Below are positions 47,391-55,715 of a stretch of DNA of 64,000 bases, in pieces; position 1 is the stretch's first letter; each line of letters begins with the position of its first letter. A program made the position numbers and the translations under genes. The DNA comes from Psychrobacillus glaciei (GTDB taxonomy: Bacteria > Bacillota > Bacilli > Bacillales_A > Planococcaceae): NCBI RefSeq assembly GCF_008973485.1, contig NZ_CP031223.1, positions 3,100,001 through 3,164,000 of the forward strand. Direction: 5' to 3'. The notes under the pieces were generated by a model. That model did no database searches and was not told where the DNA came from. It worked only from the letters and a program-made list of their open reading frames with translations.

Positions 47391-47462
47391 TTGCCGACAT
47401 TTTTGCAAGATAGCACCGTTACTATTTTACTGAAAACAAGTAGGATGTTCCTTTTATCATGC

Positions 47463-47792
47463 CTATGCTATTGGTGTTCCATTTTTAACAGATTCATCTG
47501 GCTTTAAAAGTACCACGTCACCTTCCTCTGGTACACCTCCAATTACCAATACCTCCGATTTAAAACCAGCAATACGTCTTGGAGGGAAATTTACTACTGC
47601 AACCACCTGATGTCCAATAAGTTGTTCTGGTGTATATCTTTTTGTAATTTGTGCAGAAGAATGTTTAATACCAATTTCTCCAAAATCAATTTCTAATTTT
47701 ATTGCAGGTTTTCGTGCTTCTGGAAAGGGTTCTGCGTTAATAACAGTACCAATACGGATGTCCAATTTCAAAAAGTCCTCAATTGTTACCAC
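47463..47792 (-). CDS. csaA: tRNA-binding-domain chaperone CsaA
   Basis: 109 aa. The single OB-fold tRNA-binding domain is typical of Csa[61 protein letters not shown]. CsaA binds tRNA and acts as an export-related chaperone as a dimer in Bacillus. GTG start 8 nt after GGAGG. It lies between cassette sites 9 and 10, so a widely conserved gene sits in the array as cargo. Confidence 0.92.
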   Translation of the reverse strand: MVTIEDFLKLDIRIGTVINAEPFPEARKPAIKLEIDFGEIGIKHSSAQITKRYTPEQLIGHQVVAVVNFPPRRIAGFKSEVLVIGGVPEEGDVVLLKPDESVKNGTPIA

Positions 47793-47899
47793 AAATTTAG
47801 CCTCCAGTCATTTACAATTAGTACCATCTTAACAAATTGAATCAAAAATTTAAATCATCAAATAATTCAGCTCGATTTTTGAACACAGTTAATCATCGC

Positions 47900-47967
47900 T
47901 CTTCTACTAAACTGCCGCTTTAGACTATACTCCTTCTTGAAGTAAAGCACCCGTTCGTATTATAAGG
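47900..47967. repeat. cassette repeat site 10 (internally shortened)
   Basis: CTTCTACTAAACTGC-CGCTTTAG, then ACTCC-TTCTT-GAAGTAAAGC, ACCCGTTCGTATTATAAGG. The spacer between the two halves is shortened. Confidence 0.75.
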
Positions 47968-47999
47968 TTAGCCAGATATTTCTGGTTGACCTTTTTTTA
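47965..47999 (+). terminator. terminator-like hairpin upstream of the IS110 element
   Basis: GGTTAGCCAGA-TATT-TCTGGTTGACC followed by seven T. It would shield the transposase gene from upstream transcription. Confidence 0.65.
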
Positions 48000-48002
48000 T
48001 AT

Positions 48003-48182
48003 CGATATATGATTGCGGTAGCCGGGGTAGAACGTAAGCACCCGTGGGGCTATTGATCCCGTCAACTAAACAGTTCGCCCCCTACTTGTAGAAACATGAT
48101 TGAGGCTGGTTGGGACTCTGATCTCGTATAACAAGCGAAGCTATGATACTACATGGAGGAATAGGGGTTACCGGTTAATTGT
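48003..48182 (+). ncRNA. putative IS110 bridge-RNA region
   Basis: About 180 bp of GC-richer, hairpin-prone sequence directly upstream of the transposase, where IS110-group elements encode the bridge RNA that specifies donor and target DNA. One clear hairpin has GGGGC and GCCCC arms around a 26-nt loop (about 48051-48086). This loop contains TCAACTAAAC; AAGCACCCGT lies just before the hairpin (48037-48046). Both 10-mers occur in the cassette repeats. The RNA ends are not known. Confidence 0.5.
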
Positions 48183-48200
48183 ATGACAAGGAGGAAAATA

Positions 48201-49439
48201 ATGATGAATCCAGTAATTGGTCTGGATGTGGCAAAAGGCGAAAGTCAGGTTCAAGCATTCTTAGATAAAAAACAACCGTATAAAAAGAGCTTTAAAGTAG
48301 CACACACACTGGAAGGGCTGACAATTCTTTTAGAGTTTATGAGAGAAATAGAAGTGGCTTCTGGAGAAAGGCCCCCCATTGTTTTGGAATCCACTGGCCA
48401 CTATCATACACCAGTTGTCCAATTTTTCGAAGACAGAGGTTATTTAATAATCATGGTTAATCCACTCGTTTCGTATCGAGCAAAAAGTTCCAGTTTACGT
48501 AAAGTAAAGACAGATATCATAGATGCTCGTCATCTCTGCGAGATGTTTTATAAAGAGGACTTAGAGCCTTATAAACAGCGAGGGATCCAGCTCTTAAATT
48601 TACGTCATCTTACAAGACAACATGAAAATATTACAGGTATGTATGTACAAACTAAACTACAATTCCAATCCGTTTTAGATCAAGTATTTCCTGAATACTG
48701 TGGGGTCTTTGGAGATCTTTATTCAGATGTCTCCTTACTGACCTTACAAGCATTTCCTACTTCTGAGGAAGTGATGGCAACACGTGAAGAAACAGTCGCC
48801 AAAAAAATAAAGGAATTCTGTAAAAGTCGTTCTCAAAAATGGGCAAACAGTCAGTCAGAAAAGTTAAAAGCTGCCGCAGATCGCAACCCATTCCAGAAAA
48901 CCTTATACAATAGTCTTATCTTAAGCATAAATATGTATATTAAGATGCTTCTAGAATATAAAAAACATCTATCAGATCTGGAAAGAGAGATAGATGCTTT
49001 AGCGAAAAGCATGGAAGAATATAAGATTCTCCAATCCATCCCCGGTATTGGTGAGAAAATCGCAGCAACGATTATTTCGGAGATTGGGGAGATTGATCGG
49101 TTTAATCATCCTAAAAAGTTAGTTGCCTTTGCAGGAATTGATCCAAGTGTTTTTGAATCTGGTACATTCAAAGGTACTTTGAATCGGATTACCAAAAGAG
49201 GTTCTAGTAGACTACGACATGCCTTATATATGGCCGTTAAAAGTGCCATTCGTGATAGTCGCAAGAAGAAAACGACAGATGAACTCATTCCTCGAAATAA
49301 GAGGTTAAGGGAGTTTTATGATAAGAAACGTGAAGAAGGAAAGCCCTTTAAAGTAGCTGTAATAGCATGTGCAAATAAGCTTTTACATTGGATTTATGCA
49401 CTTTTAAAAAACAATTCATTTTTCCAATATCTTACCTAG
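48201..49439 (+). mobile_element. IS110-family insertion element, transposase gene
   Basis: 412 aa with ATG at 48201 after AAGGAGG. The N-terminal RuvC-like DEDD domain shows VIGLDVAKGES, VLESTGHYHTP and KVKTDIIDARHL. The C-terminal Transposase_20 domain has LQSIPGIGEKIAATIISEIG, FAGIDPSVFESG and RGSSRLRHAL, with the likely catalytic Ser. Such enzymes recombine DNA under guidance of a bridge RNA. No terminal inverted repeats are expected or seen; the element probably spans about 48.0-49.56 kb. The frame is intact, so it may be active. It is the only large plus-strand gene in the array. Confidence 0.92.
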
Positions 49440-49563
49440 TATTAAAATATAACTAAAAAGCCTAAACCTTTCCAAATACAGAAAATTGAAAGGTTATTTG
49501 GCATGCACAATTTTAGTATAGCATGAACTAATTTGTTTTTTATTAATAAATATTGACAAACTA

Positions 49564-49585
49564 TTGGCTGGTTTAGTTGAATAAT
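49564..49585. repeat. cassette repeat half-site at the right edge of the IS region
   Basis: GGCTGGTTTAGTTGAATAATGG, equivalent to the right arm of the small hairpin of site 8, without a left partner next to it. Confidence 0.6.
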
Positions 49586-49724
49586 GGAGTATTAGAAATT
49601 AATTAATATCACCTACATATTAATCCAAATTCTATTTTCAATCTTTCACATTTTTAAATATTGAAACTTTTCATTTTTTGCAACGTATCTAATAACAACC
49701 TATTACCTGATTGGAAGTGAAGTA

Positions 49725-49805
49725 ATGAGCTTTGGTACCTGGATTGCTATCGCAGTAGCACTTTTTGCAGCTATATTCTTCTCAAGAAAAAAGAAAAGTA
49801 AATAG
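49725..49805 (+). CDS. tiny membrane peptide with basic tail (26 aa)
   Basis: ATG at 49725; the peptide is MSFGTWIAIAVALFAAIFF followed by SRKKKSK. One membrane helix and a strongly basic end, resembling in form the toxins of type I toxin-antitoxin loci, though no antisense RNA could be identified. The ribosome binding site is weak (GGAAGTG). A good terminator follows 8 bp after the stop. It is on the plus strand, against the direction of the cassette genes. Confidence 0.5.
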   Translation: MSFGTWIAIAVALFAAIFFSRKKKSK

Positions 49806-49811
49806 CCTTCC

Positions 49812-49850
49812 CGGAGATTAATTCAACTTGATTAATCTCTTTTCTTTCAT
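49812..49850 (+). terminator. terminator after the 26-aa ORF
   Basis: GAGATTAAT-TCAACTTG-ATTAATCTC followed by TTTTCTTTC. Confidence 0.8.
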
Positions 49851-49882
49851 ATTTTGGTTCAAAAGCTACATAAAAACTCCCC

Positions 49883-49972
49883 TTCTCTTATTGAACTAAC
49901 CTGCGGCGTTAATTCAATAAGAAAAAAGGATTTACCCCTTCTTGAAGTAAAGCACCCGTTAGTTTAAGTGAA
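49883..49972. repeat. cassette repeat site 11 (full form)
   Basis: CTTATTGAACTAACCTGC-GGCGTTAATTCAATAAG, A-run, GGATTTACCCC...GAAGTAAAGC, ACCCGTTAGTTTAAG. Nearly the same as site 6. Confidence 0.9.
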
Positions 49973-50004
49973 ATGTTTCACAAATTTTTTTCATGGATAT
50001 ACAT

Positions 50005-51468
50005 TTAAAATTTTTTGCGTTTCTTCGGAGTCTTAATTTCTTCCCATGAATAATTTGGTACTGTGGCAACCCATATCGTATCTCCCATCATATCCACATC
50101 CGAAATAATAGTATCGTTCGCTTCAAACACTTTTTCAGATTTGCTTTCATATTCCGTACTGATGGAATAGATAGCTTCACCTCTATTGCTATATCCCAAT
50201 AACTTCTCTCCTTTTTTAATGAATTGAACTATCTCTTCATCCACGTTGATTTTTCTCCAATTTACCTCTTGAAGATTTCGCGTCCAAATTCCACTCTCTG
50301 TGGTTATGAATAGCCTATTACTAATCACTTTCATATTCCACGGTACATCCTTACTATTCGGCATGGTGATTTCGTTCCATCCATCATTTATCTTTTGTAA
50401 AAGCTTTCTTTCTTCTGTGAGTCCTAACAAATCTCCATTATCCGATATTTGAATCACATAAAATGGGTTAGGAACAATAGCTTTTTCCCAACTTTTCCCT
50501 TGATTACTTGTATAATAAATAGTTCCATTTGATAGCACAGCTATATGATTGTTGATAGAATAATCGACGTTCTCAATCGGGTGGTCTAATGAAAGAATTT
50601 TCCTTCCTTTACTTTTGGATGTAATACCCACCCATATTTCGTTTTCCGTAACTGCATATAATTCATCATTCCTATCAAACCAAGCGTGTGTCACATAATT
50701 ATCAGCTCGTAGTGCGGTCCATTTTTTTCCACCGTTCTCGCTCCATTCAATAAAAGGTTGATTACTTGTACTAAATTGGGTTGGCTTTTTGTCTCCCCAT
50801 ACGACTAATTTTTTGTTTCCAGCGACAAACCCTGTAATCGCCATCCCTTTTTTAGATAGCTTTTCGGTATCAATACGTTTGGATATTAATCCTCCACCGT
50901 ATGGTAATTTATGAATGGCACTGACTATATCACCGTTTCTGGCATTGAATGAAATTCGAGTAAATCGTTTATCTCGATCATTTCCAATCACTGTTAAAAT
51001 TGGTGTACCCTCGATATTATCCAATGTAAAATGATATCCTGTTGCCCAACCTTTTCCTTGTTTTAGACCATATTTATCCTTTGCAAGTTGGAGAACATCC
51101 GAGCTATCCAATTTGATCTCATCGTATTGAATTGTAGGAACCTGAGATTGCTTGAACGATTCAAACACGGTAATTTTCTTTTCTGAGATACCAATTAGTA
51201 AATGTTCATCTGTACCTAAAGCCATAAATTGCATAAACCAATTAAAGCGTTTCCCTGTTTCTCCTCTCGAGCCACCCATCGTTTCATCCACAGTATTTAC
51301 ACTGGTAAGTGTTGCGTTTGCATTCCATTCTTTCGCTCGCTGAAATCCAATATCAATCGCTTCTTTAAGCGTAAGTTCCCCCTCTGAAGCGATTGTTTCA
51401 CGACCAATCAAATTTACAAAAACTAAAAAAATAACTAACAAACAAGAGACTTTTTTTATGAAACTCAA
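50005..51468 (-). CDS. secreted protein with Asp-box beta-propeller
   Basis: 487 aa from a TTG start. A signal peptide (KKVSCLLVIFLVFVNLIG) is followed by a region resembling PepSY-type folds (about 30-200). From about 220 onward there are repeated strands with Asp-box/BNR motifs (WSENGGKKWTAL, YTSNQGKSWEKA), the sign of a sialidase-like or YCF48-like beta-propeller. It is probably extracellular; the ligand is unknown. It is by far the largest cassette-type gene and is followed by cassette site 11. Confidence 0.7.
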   Translation of the reverse strand: MSFIKKVSCLLVIFLVFVNLIGRETIASEGELTLKEAIDIGFQRAKEWNANATLTSVNTVDETMGGSRGETGKRFNWFMQFMALGTDEHLLIGISEKKITVFESFKQSQVPTIQYDEIKLDSSDVLQLAKDKYGLKQGKGWATGYHFTLDNIEGTPILTVIGNDRDKRFTRISFNARNGDIVSAIHKLPYGGGLISKRIDTEKLSKKGMAITGFVAGNKKLVVWGDKKPTQFSTSNQPFIEWSENGGKKWTALRADNYVTHAWFDRNDELYAVTENEIWVGITSKSKGRKILSLDHPIENVDYSINNHIAVLSNGTIYYTSNQGKSWEKAIVPNPFYVIQISDNGDLLGLTEERKLLQKINDGWNEITMPNSKDVPWNMKVISNRLFITTESGIWTRNLQEVNWRKINVDEEIVQFIKKGEKLLGYSNRGEAIYSISTEYESKSEKVFEANDTIISDVDMMGDTIWVATVPNYSWEEIKTPKKRKKF

Positions 51469-51488
51469 AATACCACCATCCCATAACT

Positions 51489-51526
51489 AAATAAGCACAT
51501 TAATCACAGGATTAATGTGCTTATTT
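51489..51526. terminator. strong hairpin upstream of the propeller gene
   Basis: A perfect 17-bp stem AAATAAGCACATTAATC / GATTAATGTGCTTATTT with a four-base loop. It sits 20 bp upstream of the start of the minus-strand gene, so it may terminate transcription coming from the intron side. Confidence 0.6.
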
Positions 51527-51602
51527 AGGATGGAGTAAATACTTCGCTATATTCCCTCATAGATCCAATATAACAAACAAAATACTCCTTTTATCAGAGA
51601 AT

Positions 51603-51618
51603 CCTTCTTCAACTAAAC
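51603..51618. repeat. cassette repeat arm at the 3' side of intron copy 2
   Basis: CCTTCTTCAACTAAAC; the other arm TGCTGCGTTAGTTTAAG is at 52473-52489. Confidence 0.8.
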
Positions 51619-51622
51619 GTTA

Positions 51623-52472
51623 GTAATAGGTAAACGTTTGAAGTTATCTCCGGCTTTTCCCCTACTCCGCACGGAACGTGCCAGTTTCCAAGCATTCCGC
51701 GTTCCATCTAACGATGGTATTATTAATTATAAGTTTCAAGTTACTCTTCATCGAAGAGCTTGCACTGTGGCATCATTCTTATATGAAATGATGTTCCCAC
51801 GTTCTTACCAGACCGGTGCAATGCACAGTTGAAAAATAATTATTACCTATCGCTAGACTTGGGGCTGTTCCTCCACCTCCATTACAGAGGTTTCACTGGT
51901 CGTACCCCTACCCTCATAAGGACCAATGCATTTCGCCATTTAGCTTATAGCAACCGTTTCGGGTGACAGCCCTTGATCCAACGTTCCTTATTTTCCAAGT
52001 ACCTTATAACCTAGCTATCTTTTTCTAAACTTAGGTGCTTCCTGTAAGCCTATGAGCTGGATACCGCCATTGTTCGGTATAACGTGTTTCAGAGCAGCAA
52101 TTTTTACTCCACGTCACTCACCCCATCGTTGGATGGTACACAAGTTTCCTTATGCTCTAACTTTAGACCCGTACATTCGGAAGTTCGTCTGTTCTTTTCC
52201 GTAAGAAAATTCTCACCATATTTAGTTTTTCAGCCATCCGACATATCCATTGGCATACCTTTTCCGTGAGGAGTGGCTTCAGCCTTTGTTCTGCCGACTT
52301 TACCTGAGCTTCAGACCCCATAATCTGTCTATTATGACGCATGCAGGAGTATCAATGGGATAGTTTCAAAATACGTGGTTTTATCATTCCTATCCTCGGT
52401 TATAAAGTTAGGATTTCCGAAGAAATCCCTTGTTTTTTCACACATTAGTGCTTATAACAAAACTTGTCGCGC
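51623..52472 (-). mobile_element. ORF-less group II intron, copy 2
   Basis: Same length and, as far as can be read, the same sequence as 44328-45177, in the same orientation and at the same position of a cassette site. Flanking sequences beyond the site differ (GTTTAAGTTC here, GTTTAAGTGT at copy 1), so this is a second insertion or a recombination product rather than a large tandem duplication. Without its own reverse transcriptase it would need a maturase in trans. Confidence 0.75.
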
Positions 52473-52494
52473 TGCTGCGTTAGTTTAAGTTCAA

Positions 52495-52790
52495 TGTTTC
52501 ACATTCTATATATTTATTTGAACATAAGTATTCAGAATACCTTTTAAAATCAGGTTAATAAGTATTGTTTTTCAGTATATCCATGGCATTATGCTAGTTA
52601 ATTTGAAGACGATTTGTAGGTAAAAATGCAAACGTACACCAGCCATTGTACTCTTTCCAATTGTGTTGCAATTTGTTATGCTTTTATTAAGTATATTTGG
52701 TATGTATTCCTTTTATATCAACAAAAATTGACCAACAAAATGATATACAAATTGATGGTCATTTAAGTTACATTTTTAATGTTTGCGACA
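52495..52790. other. AT-rich intergenic stretch without recognised gene
   Basis: Between intron copy 2 and the right boundary repeat. I see no ORF with a ribosome binding site. A weak hairpin (TTGACCA...TGATGGTCA near 52727-52763) is the only structure. Confidence 0.5.
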
Positions 52791-52808
52791 GGTAACGGAA
52801 CCCGTTAT
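52791..52808. repeat. right member of the 18-bp bracketing inverted repeat
   Basis: AGGTAACGGAACCCGTTA, the exact reverse complement of 42014-42031, followed by TCCGTTAGGGGACC, which again resembles the cassette arm GTTAG. Confidence 0.85.
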
Positions 52809-52843
52809 CCGTTAGGGGACCTCCTTTTCACTTGCTATTCACT

Positions 52844-53299
52844 CTACATTTTCTTATATTTTTCATTAAATGCATTTAACCAATCCATATCAATTGGACC
52901 GTTAACTACTTTATAATAATCCCCATTATAAATATGAACATAATTTTCTTCCATCGTAACCATAGTAGGATTAGATTTATTATGATGGATTGTGAATCCA
53001 AATCTCTTCCCTTTGTAATTAGTATCAAAGAAATTCTCTTTTTGCTTCTTCGCTTGATACTGGCTTAAAAAATTTAGAAGTTCATCTACTGGCTCTATAT
53101 CCTCGGTTCCCCACCCATCACTGCTGTCGTCTGGAATAGGATAGCCTCTATTAGTAAATGAAAAACCTATAAAATCACTTTTTTTCAATCGGATTAAATC
53201 CTCTAAATCTCGTTCACGATAATCATTCCAATACTTGAATGAAAAAAATGCAATAACTACAATGAAAAAAATCAAATATATTTTATTTTTCTTTTTCAT
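52844..53299 (-). CDS. hypothetical membrane-anchored protein
   Basis: 151 aa: a basic start, one N-terminal hydrophobic helix (IYLIFFIVVIAFFSF) and an extracellular part of about 125 residues with aromatic-rich C-terminus. No lipobox Cys and no known domain. AGGGAAG precedes the ATG. It lies just outside the bracketing repeat, 12 bp downstream of the methyltransferase gene. Confidence 0.65.
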   Translation of the reverse strand: MKKKNKIYLIFFIVVIAFFSFKYWNDYRERDLEDLIRLKKSDFIGFSFTNRGYPIPDDSSDGWGTEDIEPVDELLNFLSQYQAKKQKENFFDTNYKGKRFGFTIHHNKSNPTMVTMEENYVHIYNGDYYKVVNGPIDMDWLNAFNEKYKKM

Positions 53300-53311
53300 A
53301 CTTCCCTCTCG

Positions 53312-54094
53312 CTAAATCTGCTTTCTACATACATAGATCATTTCATAGCTATCATTACTAATAGGTGTTCCTTTCCAATCCGTATTCACATGTAAAATAT
53401 CAAAACCATTTTCCAATAATAATCTTTCCATTTCTTTTGGATATGTATACCTCAAGCTTATATGCGTTCTTGTTTCATCAACGACAATGCCATCCGCATT
53501 TTTAAACTTCCTAATTGTAGTATAGTGTTGCATTTGACTCAATGCATCGTAGTTACTTATGGTATAAACGTCTACCTCTTTATTACAAGTTGTATCGGTA
53601 TACGTTTTCCAATATTCTTCGGTACTCGGTTGCAGTAACTCTTCTGCGCTAGGAAACCTCGTTCCAAAAATAAAAATTCCATCTTCCTCTAAATGTGTTT
53701 GGATAGAAGATAAAAGCATGTTTTGTGATTCATTCGTATGAAAATGTTGAATCGAGTTTCCAACCATATAGATTAATGGGCTTTTACAATTTAAATCTAG
53801 TTGAGTGCAGTCTTGCTCCAACCATTCAATCTTTAATTGAAGTTCTTCTGCTTTTTTCTTTGCTTGTTCAAGCATACCCGCATGTAGGTCAACCCCAATT
53901 AAGTTAAAGCCATTTTGTGCTAGGGGAATCGTTATTCTTCCTGTACCACAAGCTAAATCAATGATGGTACCTCTTTTCTTTGAAGCCCATTCTATTAAAA
54001 ATGGAATTTCCCCCACATAAGCATTATTTTCGATATCATATGAAATTGGATTATCATATTCTTCCATATTGTCATTCATTACTTTACTTGTCAT
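53312..54094 (-). CDS. class I SAM-dependent methyltransferase
   Basis: 260 aa from the ATG at 54094, six nt after AAGGAG. Motif I TIIDLACGTGRITIPLAQNG is textbook, followed by GVDLHAGMLEQAKKKA (motif II) and LIYMVGNSIQHF. Substrate unknown. It is the last of five genes on the minus strand starting with the Nudix gene at 57632, separated from the metalloprotease gene by 10 bp. Confidence 0.88.
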   Translation of the reverse strand: MTSKVMNDNMEEYDNPISYDIENNAYVGEIPFLIEWASKKRGTIIDLACGTGRITIPLAQNGFNLIGVDLHAGMLEQAKKKAEELQLKIEWLEQDCTQLDLNCKSPLIYMVGNSIQHFHTNESQNMLLSSIQTHLEEDGIFIFGTRFPSAEELLQPSTEEYWKTYTDTTCNKEVDVYTISNYDALSQMQHYTTIRKFKNADGIVVDETRTHISLRYTYPKEMERLLLENGFDILHVNTDWKGTPISNDSYEMIYVCRKQI

Positions 54095-54104
54095 GAGATT
54101 CTCC

Positions 54105-54956
54105 TTATTCGTTATCATTTTGAAACAACCATTGTCTGACTTGCTCTTCGAAGTCCTTATTTTTCCATGCTACTATAGCGGCCATTTCGCCCAGTTTATT
54201 CATTTCGTATTGGAAAAACAAATCTCCAATAAAATAGGCTAATCTACTGTGACCAAATGTTTTTCCTCCATTGATGGAAAACCACTCATGAAATAGTTCA
54301 TCCCTTGTTAAAGATAAATAATCAGCTGTAAATGCTTTCTTTATTTCGCTTGTATTTGCATGTGTAAAAGTTAGCCACTCTAAGCCTTCGTCGTTATAAG
54401 AAAAATAGATAGAAGGATGTACGTTTACAACTGTCTTTCGAGATAAATGGGTTGCTGCTCCCTCTTGATAAAGCCCAATAAGTGGGCTAGTCCATTGGAT
54501 CTTTGTCCAATCTATACCAACTTGATCTGATAGTATGTTTTGTGCTGCATGGCCAAATTCATGTGCAACAATTACGCGCAAATGGTCGGGGTCTGGTGAT
54601 AATTTTTCTAATGCGAACGTGATGTTCGGAATGATTTGGTGATGCGTGTAGGCGTTAGAACCAAAACCTCCAACGATTAAATTAATATCAACTGGGAAAG
54701 TAATTTGATACAGTTTCCTATATTCTTCAGCTATTTCTTCAATTATCGGTAAAATATTTTCGTGTACTTTCTTTATAACTGTAAAATGCTGAGAATATTT
54801 TTTAATTGATTCACTATGTCTTTCGTCCGTGTCCTTACAATGAGAATCAAAATACTCTGCAAAGATATCCGGATACTTTTCATAATAACTTCTTAAAAAA
54901 TCAATAGATGGTTCATAATTATTTAGAAAGTATGGAACAGTATCATAGATTTTCAA
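54105..54956 (-). CDS. gluzincin-type zinc metalloprotease (DUF2268-like)
   Basis: 283 aa, TTG start behind AGGAGG. The active site HEFGHAAQ (about residue 132, HExxH) and a downstream Glu in GLYQEGAATHLSR give the HExxH...E arrangement of gluzincins such as the DUF2268 group. There is no signal peptide, so it is cytosolic. Substrate unknown. It sits between two methyltransferase genes. Confidence 0.75.
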   Translation of the reverse strand: MKIYDTVPYFLNNYEPSIDFLRSYYEKYPDIFAEYFDSHCKDTDERHSESIKKYSQHFTVIKKVHENILPIIEEIAEEYRKLYQITFPVDINLIVGGFGSNAYTHHQIIPNITFALEKLSPDPDHLRVIVAHEFGHAAQNILSDQVGIDWTKIQWTSPLIGLYQEGAATHLSRKTVVNVHPSIYFSYNDEGLEWLTFTHANTSEIKKAFTADYLSLTRDELFHEWFSINGGKTFGHSRLAYFIGDLFFQYEMNKLGEMAAIVAWKNKDFEEQVRQWLFQNDNE

Positions 54957-54968
54957 TTAATCTTCCTC

Positions 54969-55715
54969 CTAAAGCTTTCTACTTTTAATAATTAACGTAG
55001 TTGGTATAGATTTTGCCTTTTCGAAAGAGTACCATCTATTTTCATGCCTTTGTATATCTTCTTCAGAACACCAGACATCTTCAATCACTTTCTCAATCTG
55101 AAAACCATGACTAATTAATGTATTCATATAAGTACTGATTCTAAACTGCTGCATAATTGCGGGATTCCCCCACCCTTCATGGTCATAAGGACCTTCCTCA
55201 TGATAGGATTTGTTGAAAGTTAGGGCTCCACCTTCATTACTTACTCGACTATGCAATGGATGCTCCCAGCTAAAAACAAATACACCCCCTTGTTTCAAGT
55301 ATTTATTAATATTGGATAACGTCTTGTCTAGATCAGTTGTCCATCCAAGCGCATAGATGGAGTAGACAATGTCAAAATAGTTTTCTGGTAATCCAGGATT
55401 CAATTCCATTGGTGATTGAAATAATTGAACAGACGAACCACAATTCACTAATAATGATCTCGCTGCATTTATTTGTTTTTCCGATAGGTCTAAGCCCCAT
55501 AGTTCAGCTGCATTTCGCTGATTCATATATTGTAATGAATGCCCACTGCCACACCCTATATCTAACACTTTTAAATTCGTAATATCCCCAAATAGATTAA
55601 GATCATCTTCAAGTGGCGCCATCGGTCCATACTCAGGAAGTGGATTTCTTCCATAAAAACGTTCTGCAGCAGCTTCCCAACTATGTTTGTTTTTCTCTAG
55701 TGACTTAGTGTTCAT
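54969..55715 (-). CDS. class I SAM-dependent methyltransferase
   Basis: 248 aa from the ATG at 55715, 8 nt after GGGGG; two in-frame ATGs upstream are possible. Motif I KVLDIGCGSGHSLQYM and post-motif GLDLSEKQINAAR, then YFDIVYSIYALGW, are clear. It differs from the methyltransferase at 53312 in all but the core motifs. The start overlaps the amidase stop by 11 bp. Confidence 0.88.
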   Translation of the reverse strand: MNTKSLEKNKHSWEAAAERFYGRNPLPEYGPMAPLEDDLNLFGDITNLKVLDIGCGSGHSLQYMNQRNAAELWGLDLSEKQINAARSLLVNCGSSVQLFQSPMELNPGLPENYFDIVYSIYALGWTTDLDKTLSNINKYLKQGGVFVFSWEHPLHSRVSNEGGALTFNKSYHEEGPYDHEGWGNPAIMQQFRISTYMNTLISHGFQIEKVIEDVWCSEEDIQRHENRWYSFEKAKSIPTTLIIKSRKL

